Below are positions 1 to 12,109 of a stretch of DNA of 64,000 nt, in pieces. Within the stretch, counting starts at the first letter, position 1. Each line of letters begins with the position of its first letter. The notes under the pieces are model-generated. The model was not told the DNA's origin, made no database searches, and saw nothing but the letters and a program-made list of their open reading frames with translations. The stretch comes from Xanthomonas hortorum pv. cynarae (GTDB taxonomy: Bacteria > Pseudomonadota > Gammaproteobacteria > Xanthomonadales > Xanthomonadaceae). The DNA is taken from assembly GCF_002939985.1 (NCBI RefSeq), contig NZ_MDFM01000009.1, positions 62,001-126,000 on the forward strand, in the 5' to 3' direction. Made by a program: the position numbers and the translations under genes.

Positions 1-779
1 TCGACCGGGTTGCCCTGGTCGTCGGCCATCAGCACGCGATCACCATCGCCATCGAAGGCGATGCCCAACTGCGCACCGCTCTCGCGCACCTTGGCAGCGA
101 GATTGTCGATATGCGTGGAGCCGACGCCGTCATTGATATTGAGCCCGTCCGGTGCGGCACCGATGACCACCACGTCCGCACCCAGCTCGCGGAACAGCAT
201 CGGCGCGATGTGATAAGTCGCCCCGTGCGCGCAGTCCAGCACCATCTTCAGGCCATGCAGGGTGAAACCGCGCGCCACGCTGGCCTTGCAGAATTCGATG
301 TAACGGCCGATCGCATCGCGCGTGCGGATCGCCTTGCCCAGACGCTCCGACTCCACGGTGTGGAACGGCTCGTCGAGCGCGGCTTCGATCGCCGCTTCGG
401 TAGCGTCGTCGAGCTTTTCGCCTTCGGCGGAAAAGAACTTGATGCCGTTGTCGTAATGCGGATTGTGCGAGGCGCTGATCACCACACCGGCATCGGCGCG
501 CAGCGTGTTGGTCAGGAACGCGATGGCCGGGGTCGGCATCGGGCCGATCAACTGTACGTCGGCACCCGCAGCGACCAGGCCGGCTTCCAAGGCGGCTTCG
601 AACATATAGCCGGAAATGCGGGTGTCCTTGCCGATCAGCACCAGCGGGCGCTTACTGCGCCCGGCGGTGAGCACGCGGCCGAGCGCATTGCCCAGCCGCA
701 GCACGAAATCGGCGGAGATCACGCCCTGCCCGACCCGACCGCGGATGCCGTCGGTTCCGAAATACTTGCGGGCGCTCAT
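1..779 (-). CDS. glmM: phosphoglucosamine mutase (3' part outside window)
   Basis: Converts glucosamine-6-phosphate to glucosamine-1-phosphate on the way to UDP-GlcNAc, for peptidoglycan and LPS, in the cytosol. The translation starts [14 protein letters not shown], the usual GlmM N-terminus, and carries the phosphoserine loop [13 protein letters not shown] near residue 100 and the metal-binding loop AFDGDGDR near residue 247. About 259 residues are visible; the family is about 450 residues, so the C-terminal half lies beyond the left edge. It lies 127 bp downstream of accD on the same strand and may be co-transcribed with it. Identification is secure; only the end is missing. Confidence 0.95.
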   Translation of the reverse strand, partial: MSARKYFGTDGIRGRVGQGVISADFVLRLGNALGRVLTAGRSKRPLVLIGKDTRISGYMFEAALEAGLVAAGADVQLIGPMPTPAIAFLTNTLRADAGVVISASHNPHYDNGIKFFSAEGEKLDDATEAAIEAALDEPFHTVESERLGKAIRTRDAIGRYIEFCKASVARGFTLHGLKMVLDCAHGATYHIAPMLFRELGADVVVIGAAPDGLNINDGVGSTHIDNLAAKVRESGAQLGIAFDGDGDRVLMADDQGNPV

Positions 780-906
780 GGAGCCGTGACCGAAAGCGTC
801 GGGACCTGCGGCCAGGGAGCAGGGGCCTGGAAGGAGCAGCCATCGACGGAAGTCCACAGGTCGCAGACCACGTTTTTCCCGGGAACCGCCAGCACGAACA
901 CCAACC

Positions 907-1791
907 TCACGCCACCGCCTCTTGCGGATGCGGCTGACGCATCATCATCGCGGTCAGATCGGCGAGGCGGTCGCGCATGTCGCGGCGGTCGCAGATCTGA
1001 TCGATGGCGCCATGGTCGAGCAGGAACTCCGAGCGCTGGAAGCCTTCCGGCAAGGTTTCGCGCACGGTCTGTTCGATCACGCGCGGGCCGGCGAAGCCGA
1101 TCAATGCATGCGGCTCGGCGATATTGATGTCGCCCAGCATCGCGAACGAGGCCGACACGCCACCGGTGGTGGGATGGGTCAGCACCGAGATGTACGGCAG
1201 GCCGGCTTCGCGCAGGCGGCCGAGTGCCGCGGAGGTCTTGGCCATCTGCATCAGCGAGAACAGGCCTTCCTGCATGCGTGCGCCGCCGCTGGCGGAGAAG
1301 CACACGAACGGGCAGCCGACTTCCAGCGCCACTTCGGCGGCACGCGCGAAGCGCTCGCCGACCACCGAGCCCATCGAGCCACCCATGAAGGCGAAATCGA
1401 ATGCGGCGGCGACCAGCGGGTTGCCCTTGAGCGTGCCGCGCATGGCGATCAATGCGTCGTACTCGCCGCTAGCCTTCTGGCTGGCCTTGATACGCTCGCC
1501 GTAGCGCTTCTGGTCCTTGAACTTGAGTACGTCGACCGGGCCCAGCTGGGCGGCGATTTCGGTGGTCGGGGCATCCACATCGAACAACGCGGCCAAGCGC
1601 GCGCGGGCGCGGATTGCCATGTGGTGGTCGCATTTCGGACACACCTCCAGGTTCTCCTCGAGCTCGGGGCCGTACAGCGCGCTGCCGCAATTGCTGCACT
1701 TTTCCCACAGGCCCTCGGGGACGCTGCGCTTCTTGGCCGGGGTGTTCTCGGTGCGGATGCCGGAGGGCATCAATTTGCTGAGCCAGCTCAT
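907..1791 (-). CDS. accD: acetyl-CoA carboxylase carboxyltransferase subunit beta
   Basis: Beta half of the carboxyltransferase that passes CO2 from carboxybiotin to acetyl-CoA, making malonyl-CoA for fatty acid synthesis; it works with AccA. The protein is 294 residues, normal for the family. A four-cysteine zinc finger lies at about residues 30-55 (CSNCG ... CPKCDHH), followed by the crotonase-like carboxyltransferase core with [11 protein letters not shown] and [11 protein letters not shown] chose the ATG giving [11 protein letters not shown], as in other AccD proteins, over an ATG six codons upstream. It follows trpA on the same strand after a 455-bp gap that contains a repeat, so it may have its own promoter. 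Confidence 0.96.
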   Translation of the reverse strand: MSWLSKLMPSGIRTENTPAKKRSVPEGLWEKCSNCGSALYGPELEENLEVCPKCDHHMAIRARARLAALFDVDAPTTEIAAQLGPVDVLKFKDQKRYGERIKASQKASGEYDALIAMRGTLKGNPLVAAAFDFAFMGGSMGSVVGERFARAAEVALEVGCPFVCFSASGGARMQEGLFSLMQMAKTSAALGRLREAGLPYISVLTHPTTGGVSASFAMLGDINIAEPHALIGFAGPRVIEQTVRETLPEGFQRSEFLLDHGAIDQICDRRDMRDRLADLTAMMMRQPHPQEAVA

Positions 1792-2035
1792 GCGTGTATG
1801 ACAATCCATGCAGGGCGGCCTTACGGGCCGCAGAGGGGCGTAAGTCTAACGCGCTGGGGGAAAAGCGAGGTAGCGCGGGGGATGAATGTGGGACTTGGTG
1901 GCAGTTCGGAGGGCTAGCTGCGAGCTTGGTTCTAGGTGGTTGCGCAGGTGTTTGGAGTGAAGGTCGGTTTGTTGTGCTGCGCCTTACTCTGGTTGGCGTG
2001 CACCTATGGTTGGGATGCACCTGACTTCGTCCGTA

Positions 2036-2211
2036 CCCTCATCCGCCCCTGCGGGGCACCTTCTCCCGACGGGAGAAGGATCAAAGCCCCTCTCCTGCGG
2101 GGCGAGAAGGCACGGCTTGCGCGCCACTGGCGCGCGTGCCTTGGAGCGCCCGCGCCGCAAGCGCGGGCCGGGGCGCGAAGCGGGGGTTGGGGTGAGGATA
2201 CGGGCGAAGCC
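2036..2211. repeat. intergenic REP-like repeat (GGGAGAAGG / GGGGTTGGGGTGAGG type)
   Basis: The trpA-accD gap holds nested GC-rich inverted repeats: a CCGCCCCTGCGGGGC arm, then CTTCTCCCGACGGGAGAAG, and it ends with GGGGTTGGGGTGAGGATACGGGCG. The same modules recur near 34985-35050 and 54030-54229. It has no convincing reading frame. It may act as a transcription attenuator or be a non-autonomous repeat. Confidence 0.7.
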
Positions 2212-2246
2212 ACGTGCACGGACGCGAGAGGGGCTTTGGCCTGGTT

Positions 2247-3053
2247 TCAGGGATGATCCAGTGCCTGGCGGAGCGGGGTCAGGAACGCTTCGGCGTATTC
2301 GCGGGCAGTGCGAACGTCCGGGGCTTCGGCCAGGGCGGCGACCAGGGCGCTGCCGACGACTACGCCGTCGGCATCTACGGCCATCGCAGCGGCGCTGGCC
2401 GCATCCTTGATGCCAAAACCGGCCACCACCGGGGCGCCGGCACGCAGGCGCAGCTGGCGCAGGCGATCGCCCGCCGCGGTGGTGTCAAGCAGATTCGAAG
2501 CGCCGGTGACGCCGGCGAAGCTGACGTAATACAGATACCCCTGGGCGCTGCTGCACAGCATGTCCAGGCGCTGCTCGCTGGTGGTCGGCGAGGCAAGCGC
2601 GATCAGGGCCAGGCCCACCTCGGTGAAGATGGCGCGGGTCTCGGCGGCCTCTTCGGGTGGCAGATCCACCAAGAGCAAGCCATCCACGCCGGCGGCGACG
2701 GCGGCTTCGGCAAAGCGCCGGGTGCCGTGGATCTCGATCGGGTTGAGGTAGCCCATCAGCACCACCGGGGTGGTGGGGTCTTCGCGGCGGAATTCGTGCA
2801 CCGCTTCCAGTACATAGGCCAGGCCGGCGCCACGACCAAGCGCGCGTTCTGAGCTGCGTTGGATGGTGGGGCCGTCGGCCATCGGGTCGGAAAACGGCAC
2901 GCCGAGTTCGATAACGTCGGCGCCGGCGCGCACCAGCGCGTGCATCACCGGAACGGTGGCTTCCAGCGAGGGATCGCCGGCAGTGATGAAGGGAATGAGC
3001 GCCTTGCGGCCATCGGCACGCAAACGTTGGAAGGTTTCGTCGATACGACGCAT
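2247..3053 (-). CDS. trpA: tryptophan synthase alpha chain
   Basis: Cleaves indole-3-glycerol phosphate to indole and glyceraldehyde-3-phosphate and channels indole to TrpB in the alpha2-beta2 complex. The protein is 268 residues, standard length. TrpA signatures visible are ALIPFITAGDPS near residue 19, VIELGVPFSDPMADGPTIQ with the catalytic Glu and Asp near residues 49-60, the flexible loop near residue 180 and GFGIKDA near residue 214. It starts ATG MRRIDETFQ. It lies 38 bp downstream of a 69-residue open frame, which is itself fused by overlap to trpB, so trpB, the small gene and trpA form one unit. Confidence 0.97.
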   Translation of the reverse strand: MRRIDETFQRLRADGRKALIPFITAGDPSLEATVPVMHALVRAGADVIELGVPFSDPMADGPTIQRSSERALGRGAGLAYVLEAVHEFRREDPTTPVVLMGYLNPIEIHGTRRFAEAAVAAGVDGLLLVDLPPEEAAETRAIFTEVGLALIALASPTTSEQRLDMLCSSAQGYLYYVSFAGVTGASNLLDTTAAGDRLRQLRLRAGAPVVAGFGIKDAASAAAMAVDADGVVVGSALVAALAEAPDVRTAREYAEAFLTPLRQALDHP

Positions 3054-3091
3054 TGAAAGACCTTGAAGAAGTTAGCTGCGGTACGACCGCA

Positions 3092-3300
3092 TCAATGGAT
3101 GTCCTGGTACATGGCTGCGGGCAGTTCGGTCAACGCTTGCGCGTCCACCTCGACGTCGAAACTGTCCAGACAGCAGCCGCAGCCGGTATTTTCCGAACAC
3201 GTGCGGATCTGCGGCGCCCAGCGGTCGAGCCAGGCGAACAGCAGGTCCTGTTCGCCTGGCTGGTCGGCTAGCGCGGTCACGGTGACGCGCCGCAGCGGCA

Positions 3301-3301
<1 letters not shown>
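3092..3301 (-). CDS. small cysteine-rich protein between trpB and trpA
   Basis: A 69-residue frame starting MPLRRVTVTALADQ. Its ATG shares one base with the trpB stop (TGATG), the arrangement expected for translational coupling. It contains a CSENTGCGCC cysteine cluster at residues 35-44 and an acidic C-terminal half, with no signal peptide and no membrane segment. The codon choice matches its neighbours, so it looks like a real gene. I do not recognise the family. Position suggests a link to tryptophan synthase or tryptophan metabolism. The four clustered cysteines could bind a metal or be redox active, but that is inference. Confidence 0.7.
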
Positions 3302-4518
<1,217 letters not shown>

Positions 4519-4626
4519 GGGAATCCTCTGCAGCAATGCGGTCATACGAGAAGCACGCACTTTAGCGCAGCCAGCCGGTGCGATAAATCGATAAGATTGC
4601 CGCAACCTGTGATCTGGACTCACACA
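4519..4626. promoter_or_regulatory. trpB / trpI divergent promoter region
   Basis: The 108-bp gap between divergent trpB and the LysR gene is where a TrpI-type activator would bind. An AT-richer core, GATAAATCGATAAGATT (about 4591-4607), stands out from its GC-rich surroundings. It holds an imperfect CGAT/ATCG repeat and a possible minus-10. In Pseudomonas, TrpI binds this intergenic region and responds to indoleglycerol phosphate. Exact sites cannot be fixed by eye. Confidence 0.5.
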
Positions 4627-5556
4627 ATGAGTTACCCGCTTCCGCCGCTGGCGGCCTTGCGCGCCTTCGAATCTGCCGCGCGCCTGCAAAGCGTCAGCCG
4701 GGCTGCGCAGGAACTGCACGTCACCCATGGCGCCATCAGCCGGCATGTGCGCACCCTGGAGCAGTCACTCGAAACCGCCCTGTTTTCCCGCCAGGGCCGC
4801 GGCCTGGTATTGACGGCAGCGGGCACGCGCTTGCGCGATGCGACCGGGGAAGGCTTCGCCTTGATCGGCGAGACCTGGGCTGGGCTGTTAAGGCGCCCTG
4901 GCAGCGAGACGCCGCTGGTGCTGGGCTGTTCGGGCAGTCTGCTGGCGCGCTGGGTCATTCCGCACCTGAGCCGGCTGCAGCAGGACCTGCCGGATGTGCG
5001 GCTGCATCTGTCGGCCAGCGAACAAGCGCCAGGCCCGGAGCTGGATGGCCTGGATGCGGCGCTGCTGCTGGACACCCCGCCGTGGCCCGGCGAGTGGCAA
5101 GTGCACGAGCTGGGCGTGGAATGGATCGGCCCGGTGCTGAGCCCGCAGCTTGCATCCACGACGCAGCTCGACGGAAACGACCCTGCCGCCCTGCTCGATC
5201 ACGCCTTGCTGCACACGCGCTCGCGCCCGCAGGCGTGGCCGGAGTGGGCGCAAACACATGGTGTGGCGCCCGAGGCGCTGCGCTTCGGGACCGAATTCGA
5301 ACACCTGGTCTATTTACTGGAAGCCGCTGCCGCCGGCCTGGGGGTCGCGATCGCACCGCAACCCTTGGTTGCAGCGGATCTGGCGGCCGGGCGCCTGCTG
5401 GCGCCCTGGGGATTCACGCCGACGCGCGGGCGCTGGGTGCTGTGCGCTGCAAAGCGCAATCCGGATCCGCGGATCGAGCGGCTCGCTGGTTGGCTACGCG
5501 GTGCATTGACTGAAGATCAGGTGCAGACACCTGCAATAGATATCGCGCACGGCTAA
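4627..5556 (+). CDS. trpI: LysR-family regulator, TrpI-like activator of trpBA
   Basis: 309-residue LysR-type regulator. The N-terminal winged helix-turn-helix spans about residues 5-65, with [24 protein letters not shown] as recognition region, followed by a periplasmic-binding-like effector domain. The length, the [13 protein letters not shown] and [10 protein letters not shown] segments and the [18 protein letters not shown] stretch look like Pseudomonas TrpI as I remember it. Divergence from trpB is the classical trpI arrangement. The likely role is activation of trpB and trpA when indoleglycerol phosphate builds up. The alternative is another GcvA-type regulator, but position argues for TrpI. 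Confidence 0.85.
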   Translation: MSYPLPPLAALRAFESAARLQSVSRAAQELHVTHGAISRHVRTLEQSLETALFSRQGRGLVLTAAGTRLRDATGEGFALIGETWAGLLRRPGSETPLVLGCSGSLLARWVIPHLSRLQQDLPDVRLHLSASEQAPGPELDGLDAALLLDTPPWPGEWQVHELGVEWIGPVLSPQLASTTQLDGNDPAALLDHALLHTRSRPQAWPEWAQTHGVAPEALRFGTEFEHLVYLLEAAAAGLGVAIAPQPLVAADLAAGRLLAPWGFTPTRGRWVLCAAKRNPDPRIERLAGWLRGALTEDQVQTPAIDIAHG

Positions 5557-5727
5557 GTGCAGCCATCAAGCAACCGCGTCGTTCAAGAAGCAAGCGGCTG
5601 CGCGATGGTTAGCCGGAAAGCCGAGCGACCAAGAGCAATGTGTAGCGGCGACAAGCGCTCCAAAACAGCGGCACAAGCCCGAGCTCCGCTTGCCTAATCC
5701 CTAATCTCAATTCCCCAATCCCAAAAC

Positions 5728-6396
5728 TCACGCCATCTCGTGGCAATCGGCCCGGCGCACTTCTTCGACGAACTTGCGCATCATGTGGCCGTCCTTGATG
5801 CCGGGGGCCAGCTCCACGCCGCTGGACACGTCCACGCCCCATGGCAGCGTCGCCACGATCGCGTCGAACACGTTGTCGGCGTTGATACCGCCGGCCAGCA
5901 GGAACGGGCGATGCAGGCCGGTCGGCAACCGCGACCAGTCGAAGGTCTTGCCGGTGCCGCCGCCTGCGCCGGGCGCATGGCTGTCGAACAGGAAACCGGC
6001 TGTATTGGGATAGGCCAGCTGCAAGGTGCGCGCGTTGGCGTCCTCGCCATTGACGCCGGTGCTGCCCATCGGCACGGCCTTGAGATAGGGCAGATTGAAA
6101 CTGCGGCAGAACGCGTCGTCTTCTTCACCATGGAACTGCAGCAGCGTCGGACGCACCGTGCGCACGACCTCGCGCACTTCTTCCTTGGAATTGTTGCGGA
6201 ACAGCGCCACCACATCGACCATCGGCGCGGTGGCCTGACGCATCGCGCGCGCCTCGGCCGGTGCCACGCGGCGCGGGCTGCCGTGCGCAAAAATGAAACC
6301 TACCGCGTCCACACCCAGCTCGCCTGCCAGTCGAATATCACCGGCGCGGGTCATGCCACAGAACTTGATACGGGTGCGGTACAGCGATCGATTCAT
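5728..6396 (-). CDS. trpF: phosphoribosylanthranilate isomerase
   Basis: Third step of the tryptophan branch: isomerises N-(5-phosphoribosyl)anthranilate to CdRP. It is a single-domain TIM barrel of 222 residues. The catalytic cysteine is in IKFCGMTR near residue 13 and the catalytic Asp in LFDSHAPG near residue 144. The phosphate site includes [10 protein letters not shown] and VDVSSGVE. The ATG overlaps the truA stop by four bases (ATGA), so translation is probably coupled to truA. I chose [14 protein letters not shown] because the frame upstream lies inside truA. Confidence 0.95.
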   Translation of the reverse strand: MNRSLYRTRIKFCGMTRAGDIRLAGELGVDAVGFIFAHGSPRRVAPAEARAMRQATAPMVDVVALFRNNSKEEVREVVRTVRPTLLQFHGEEDDAFCRSFNLPYLKAVPMGSTGVNGEDANARTLQLAYPNTAGFLFDSHAPGAGGGTGKTFDWSRLPTGLHRPFLLAGGINADNVFDAIVATLPWGVDVSSGVELAPGIKDGHMMRKFVEEVRRADCHEMA

Positions 6397-7166
6397 TGGG
6401 TGACCTCGGCGGGCAGATGCCACTCTGCGGGATACAACGGCCCGATGAACACCAGGCCTTGTGGCGGCGCCGTCGGCCCGGCCACAGAGCGGTCGCGTCC
6501 GGCCAGCAACGTCGCGATCCAGTCGACCGGTTGTTCTCCGGTTCCGACCAGGATCAGCGAGCCAACAATATTCCGCACCATGTGATGAAGGAATGCATTG
6601 GCCTGGACCTGCATCTCCACCACTTCGCCAATCCGCTGCACGCTGATGGCCTGCAGGTTGCGGCGTGCATGCGGCGCCTGGCATTGCACGCTGCGAAATG
6701 CGTTGAAGTCGTTCTCACCCAACAAGGCCTGCGCCGCTGTGTGCATGGCATCTGCATCCAGCGAGCGCCGCTCCCAGCTCAAGGTCTGCCGATACAGCGC
6801 GGGGCGTATCTGACGATTGAGCAGGCGATAACGATAACGGCGGGCACGTGCGGAAAACCGCGCATGGAAGTCGGCCGCCGCCGGCACGCACCAGCGCACC
6901 GCGATCGAGGGCGGCAGCCGCGCGGTGGTGCCCAACATCCAGCTGCGCGGGTCGCGGCGCGCATCGCTGTCGAAATGCACCACCTGGCATTCGCCGTGGA
7001 CGCCGGCATCGGTACGACCTGCACAGACCACCTGCACCGGGGCATCGGCGACCGACGACAAGGCCGCCTGCAGCCTGGCCTGCACCGTTGGCCCGCCGTG
7101 TTCGCCCAATTGCTGCCAGCCTTGAAACTCGCTGCCGTCGTACTCCACGCCCAGCGCGTAACGCAT
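6393..7166 (-). CDS. truA: tRNA pseudouridine(38-40) synthase
   Basis: Makes pseudouridine at positions 38-40 of the tRNA anticodon arm. The protein is 257 residues starting [17 protein letters not shown], the standard TruA N-terminus; an upstream ATG adds 14 residues unlike the family. The catalytic aspartate is in [10 protein letters not shown] near residue 57. The second half carries the RRYRYRLLN and [15 protein letters not shown] signatures. It sits between fimV/VOC upstream and trpF downstream, a conserved order in gammaproteobacteria. Confidence 0.96.
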   Translation of the reverse strand: MRYALGVEYDGSEFQGWQQLGEHGGPTVQARLQAALSSVADAPVQVVCAGRTDAGVHGECQVVHFDSDARRDPRSWMLGTTARLPPSIAVRWCVPAAADFHARFSARARRYRYRLLNRQIRPALYRQTLSWERRSLDADAMHTAAQALLGENDFNAFRSVQCQAPHARRNLQAISVQRIGEVVEMQVQANAFLHHMVRNIVGSLILVGTGEQPVDWIATLLAGRDRSVAGPTAPPQGLVFIGPLYPAEWHLPAEVTQ

Positions 7167-7338
7167 CGGAACCTGCCTGTTGTTGAATCGATTGAGTATG
7201 CGGACCAAGCGCGGCCGGCAAAGCGTCGCGAGCGATCGTCAGTGAGGCGCAAACCGCGCGCAAGCACCGCAGTGTGACGAGCAACGATGCCGCACCGAGC
7301 ACCGACTGCGCGCGCCTGACGCCGAGCGCAGTCGTTTG

Positions 7339-7746
7339 TCAGTCGCCCTGCGCGGCGGCGCGCTCGGACCACACCGCCAGCGTCGTGCCACCGGGCTCGC
7401 GGAAATGAAATCGGCTGCCGCCTGGGAAGCCGAACACCGGCTTGACGATCTCGCCACCGGCAGCACGGACACGTTCAAGCACTGGTGCCAGGTCGTCGGC
7501 ATACAGCACTACCAGCGGACCCGCTTCAGCCGGTGCCGACGCAGTGGCACGGTAGAAACCACCGTCCAGGCGCCCGTCGTTGAAGGCCAGGTAATCCGGG
7601 CCATAGGCCTGAAATTGCCAGCCGAAGACCTGTTCGAAAAACGCGCGGCTGGCGTCCGGATCGATCGAGGCGAACTCCACGTAATCGATGCGACGCTCGC
7701 GTGCGGCACGCTTGTCTGCGGCAAGGCTGTCCATGGCCGGGCTCAT
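7339..7746 (-). CDS. VOC-family (glyoxalase/bleomycin-resistance fold) protein
   Basis: 135-residue single VOC domain. The N-terminus IDYVEFASIDPDASRAFFEQVFGW is typical of glyoxalase-like proteins, and the C-terminus FREPGGTTLAVWSE ends the second beta-alpha-beta-beta unit. Metal-binding residues are not clear: one potential ligand sits in YVEFAS and one Glu in REPGG. The substrate is unknown. The ATG overlaps the fimV stop by four bases (ATGA), so it is co-translated after fimV. The cytosolic role is unassigned. Confidence 0.85.
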   Translation of the reverse strand: MSPAMDSLAADKRAARERRIDYVEFASIDPDASRAFFEQVFGWQFQAYGPDYLAFNDGRLDGGFYRATASAPAEAGPLVVLYADDLAPVLERVRAAGGEIVKPVFGFPGGSRFHFREPGGTTLAVWSERAAAQGD

Positions 7747-9695
7747 GTCAGCTGCTCCAGCAATTCAGCCGCTTCGGCACGCGTGGCCTCATCGCCGGTG
7801 GCGGCGACTTCCAGCAACAGGCCGCGTGCGGTGTCCTTGTCGCCCAGATCCATATAGGCCACTGCCAGCTCCAGCCGATCGCGGCCTGCGGACGTGAATT
7901 CCCTGTACGTCTCTACGCCAGGCGCGGCGACGGGAGCGATGGGAGCCACCGGAGATTGCGCGAAATCCAGGCTGTCCTGGGTAGCAACCGCTGCAGGCGG
8001 TGCGACTGGCGGAAGATCGCTGATTGCGTGCTCCGGCTCCAGATCCAGTTCCGGCGCAGGCGCTGGCGCTGGCTCAGGCTCGACGTACTCCGGCACAGCC
8101 ACCGGGGCCGGAGCCGGCGGCGTTGCACGCAACGACCGCCAATCCTCGCTGGTGACCACGACCGGCGCAGGCGCTGGCTCAGACAGCAGCGGCTCGCGGC
8201 GCAACACCTCCGATAGCGGCTGCTGCGCATCGTAAGCGCGCTCGTCCTCGCGCAGATTGGCCTGCTCGAATTCGGTCTCATGCACCACGTCGTACTCGCT
8301 GGGCTGCGTGGCGAGCTCGGCATCCTGCGACTCTTCCGTCTCGGCTGCGGCACCCACAGGCACGAAGTCGAACTGACGACGCGGCAACGGTGGCAACGGC
8401 GAGGGTTTGCGGCGACGCGCGGCCAACCATGCGACCACGGCCGCAACGATCAACACCAGCCCGCCGATCAACCACAACGGCAAGCCGCCGCCCTGCTCCG
8501 CCGCAGCCGGCGTCTCCGACAGGCGCTTCTGCGCGGCGGCCAGATCGGTGTTCTTCATTGCGATCAAGGCTTGCTGTTGCTGCTTGAGTTTTTCCAGATC
8601 GGCCACGCGCGTGCGCAGATCCTGCAATTCCGCATCGCGGGTGGCGATGTCTTCCTTGGCCTGTTGCAACTGTTGGTTGGCCGCCATCTCGCCCTCGCCT
8701 TCGGCACTGGTGCCGGACGTAGCGCCGGCGGTGTTGGTCTGAATCGCCACTGCCGGGGCGATCTCGAGCCGCGCGCCGGCCCCCGCAGTGGTGGGCGCAG
8801 CAGGTGCTGCGGATGTAGGCGGTGCCGCGGCAGTCGCGCCGGCTTCGGCCGGCTGCGGAATCGCCGAGCGCGCCTGCCGCCACTGGGCAGCCTGCTCGCG
8901 CACCATCACCGCCGCTTCGGCCGCACCGACCTGTGCCAGCGCCTCTTCCTGCGGCGTCCGCAGCACCGCGCCCTGCTTCAAGCGATTGATATTGCCGCCG
9001 ATGAAGGCGTCGGGGTTGGTCCGCAACAACGCCAGCATGGTCTGATCCAGCGAATGCCCGCTGGAGCGCGCCACGGCGGCGATTTCCGACAAGGTCTGGC
9101 CGGAGCGCACCGCCGGCAACGCATCGCCGGCCTGCGCGGCAGCGGCGGTGCTTGCACTGCGGCGTGCAGTTGGAGTGGTAGCGGCAGTGTTTTGATCGGT
9201 GCCGGCGTCAGCCGGGGCCGACACCGGGGACTTACGGGGGATCGTATTGTTGGTCCCGGCGCGCGGCGCTTCGATGGCCGGCCCTGCGATCGCAGCCGCG
9301 GTGTTGGGCGCATCGACCAGCGCGGAATACTCGCGCACCAGACGCCCCTGGCCCCACTCCACTTCGATCAGGAAGTTGATCGCCGGTTGATCGACCACCT
9401 GGCTGCTGGTCACGCGGATCACCGCACGCCCGCGCGCGTCCTGCGCGAACTGGAACTGCAGGCTGCTGACCAATCCCTGCGGGCGCTCCAGGCCAACCCG
9501 CGCGAAGGTGGTCGCCGATGCCAGCGCCACACGGGCGTTGTCGAGTTCGCCCGGTTCGTTGGAGATGACCGGAATCTCGGCCACCAGCGGTTGCCCAGGC
9601 TTGGACAGCACCCGGATATCGCCCAACCCCAACGCCATGGCGGTGCCACTGCAGACCATCAGCAGCAACGCACCTATCGCTTGTATCGGACGCAT
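7743..9695 (-). CDS. fimV: FimV/HubP-type polar scaffold protein with LysM domain
   Basis: Inner-membrane peptidoglycan-binding protein that in Pseudomonas and Vibrio organises the cell pole and type IV pili. A signal peptide (MRPIQAIGALLLMVCSGTAMA) is followed by the conserved LGLGDIRVLSKPGQPLVAEI region. A LysM domain lies around residue 200 (AVRSGQTLSEIAAV). Next come a coiled coil near residue 350, one membrane helix (LPLWLIGGLVLIVAAVVAWLA), a Pro/Ala/Glu-rich linker and the short FimV C-terminal helical repeat (LELAVAYMDLGDKDTARGLL). It is about 650 residues; FimV length varies. I prefer the ATG preceded by AGGGGCGGGGG; an in-frame ATG eight codons upstream is possible. Confidence 0.88.
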   Translation of the reverse strand: MRPIQAIGALLLMVCSGTAMALGLGDIRVLSKPGQPLVAEIPVISNEPGELDNARVALASATTFARVGLERPQGLVSSLQFQFAQDARGRAVIRVTSSQVVDQPAINFLIEVEWGQGRLVREYSALVDAPNTAAAIAGPAIEAPRAGTNNTIPRKSPVSAPADAGTDQNTAATTPTARRSASTAAAAQAGDALPAVRSGQTLSEIAAVARSSGHSLDQTMLALLRTNPDAFIGGNINRLKQGAVLRTPQEEALAQVGAAEAAVMVREQAAQWRQARSAIPQPAEAGATAAAPPTSAAPAAPTTAGAGARLEIAPAVAIQTNTAGATSGTSAEGEGEMAANQQLQQAKEDIATRDAELQDLRTRVADLEKLKQQQQALIAMKNTDLAAAQKRLSETPAAAEQGGGLPLWLIGGLVLIVAAVVAWLAARRRKPSPLPPLPRRQFDFVPVGAAAETEESQDAELATQPSEYDVVHETEFEQANLREDERAYDAQQPLSEVLRREPLLSEPAPAPVVVTSEDWRSLRATPPAPAPVAVPEYVEPEPAPAPAPELDLEPEHAISDLPPVAPPAAVATQDSLDFAQSPVAPIAPVAAPGVETYREFTSAGRDRLELAVAYMDLGDKDTARGLLLEVAATGDEATRAEAAELLEQLT

Positions 9696-9826
9696 CGCGC
9701 CCCCGCCCCTATGTTTCATGGGCATCAATATAGCCGCTGAATGAGCGAAAAAGTCGGCCAGCTCGCGCGGAGTGCACAGGCCGTCGCGATGCGGCATCCA
9801 TGCAGCAGGCCATCGGCAGCGTATGG

Positions 9827-9894
9827 GTAGGAGCGCACTGGTGCGCGATGAGGCTTCACTGGGAGAGCTTCATCGCGCGCCAGCGCGCTCCTAC
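9827..9894. repeat. GTAGGAGC palindromic REP element
   Basis: Begins GTAGGAGCGCACTGGTGCGCGATGA and ends with the inverted arm TCATCGCGCGCCAGCGCGCTCCTAC. The two arms pair over about 25 bases with a few mismatches. It belongs to the same family as 16339-16482, 31973-32040 and 52759-52826. It lies just after asd, where it could also act as a terminator hairpin. Confidence 0.8.
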
Positions 9895-9908
9895 CGAACG
9901 ACCGTGCT

Positions 9909-10934
<1,026 letters not shown>

Positions 10935-11020
10935 GAGATTGTCTTTATCGAAAGAGGAAAGAGGAGAACGCGCTTGCGCAGTGGGTTCGGGGAACCTCCA
11001 AAGCTGGCCGCGGAGGTTCC

Positions 11021-12109
11021 CTATCGTTTGGTCGTGGTGGTTTTGATCGCGCCGGCTTTGATCGCTTCGCCATCGCTCGCGCCCACGCGCGCGCCGCCCT
11101 GTTTGGCAGCGGCCACCGCATCGGCATTGAGTGCGCTTGGCGGATGGCCGGCATGCGGACCGTGGCCCAGCGCGGCAATCAGGTTGTCCACCGCCAGCTG
11201 CACCATGGCGCGGCGCGTGGCCAGGCTGGCACTGCCGATATGCGGGGTGAGCACCACGTTGCGCAAGGCCAGCAACTCGGGGCGTACTGCAGGTTCGCCT
11301 TCGTAGACATCCAGGCCGGCACCGGCCAGCCGCCCATTGGCGAGCGCATCGGCCAACGCGATTTCATCGACCAGGCCACCGCGCGCGATGTTCACCAGCG
11401 TGGCGGTGGCGCGCATCTTGCCCAGCGCTGCGGCATCGATGATGTGGTGCGAGGCCTTGGTGTACGGCAGCACCAGGACCAGGTGATCGGACTGCGCCAG
11501 CAACGTATCGAAATCCACATACTGCGCGCCAAGCGTTTGTTCGGTCTCGGCCGGCAACTGGCTGCGGTTGTGATACAGCACGCGCATGCCGAAGCCGTGC
11601 ACGCCGCGGCGGGCGATGCCCTGCCCGATCCGGCCCATGCCCAGAACACCAAGCGTGCTGCCGTGGATATCGGCGCCGAGCATGGTCTTGAACGACCACT
11701 GCCCCCACTGCCCATCGCGCAACCAGCGCTCGGATTCGGTGATGCGACGCGCGGTGGCCATCAGCAATGCAAAGCCGAGATCGGCAGTGGTTTCGGTCAG
11801 CACGTCCGGCGTATTGCTGGCCAGGATGCCGGCCGCACTCAACGCATCGAGATCCAGATTGTTGTAGCCCACACCGACATTGGCGATGGCGCGCAGCTGC
11901 GGTGCGGACGCGATTTCTGCCGCACCGATACGCTCGTTGAGAGTAATCAACGCACCATCCAGCGATGCCAGCTGCGCAGCCAGATCGGCCGGCGAATAGG
12001 CAGTGACGCGCGCGGTGGTGATCAGCTCGAAATGCTCGCCCAACTGCGCGACGACGTCGTCGAACAGGGGCTGGCTGACCCACACCTTGGCGCGCCGCGA
12101 CTCAGACAT
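11021..12109 (-). CDS. D-2-hydroxyacid dehydrogenase (glyoxylate/hydroxypyruvate reductase type)
   Basis: 362-residue NAD(P)-dependent D-isomer 2-hydroxyacid dehydrogenase. Seen: [18 protein letters not shown] near residue 75, the Rossmann loop [16 protein letters not shown] near residue 150, the catalytic Arg in [10 protein letters not shown], the Glu in YEGEP and the His in TPHIGSA. This pattern fits GhrB/2-ketogluconate reductase-like enzymes that reduce glyoxylate or hydroxypyruvate. After the last catalytic helix there is an unusual tail of about 35 residues, rich in Ala, Gly, Lys and Thr and ending TTTTKR. The start MSESRRAK overlaps the end of aroC by eight bases. The exact substrate is not assignable. 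Confidence 0.87.
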   Translation of the reverse strand: MSESRRAKVWVSQPLFDDVVAQLGEHFELITTARVTAYSPADLAAQLASLDGALITLNERIGAAEIASAPQLRAIANVGVGYNNLDLDALSAAGILASNTPDVLTETTADLGFALLMATARRITESERWLRDGQWGQWSFKTMLGADIHGSTLGVLGMGRIGQGIARRGVHGFGMRVLYHNRSQLPAETEQTLGAQYVDFDTLLAQSDHLVLVLPYTKASHHIIDAAALGKMRATATLVNIARGGLVDEIALADALANGRLAGAGLDVYEGEPAVRPELLALRNVVLTPHIGSASLATRRAMVQLAVDNLIAALGHGPHAGHPPSALNADAVAAAKQGGARVGASDGEAIKAGAIKTTTTKR

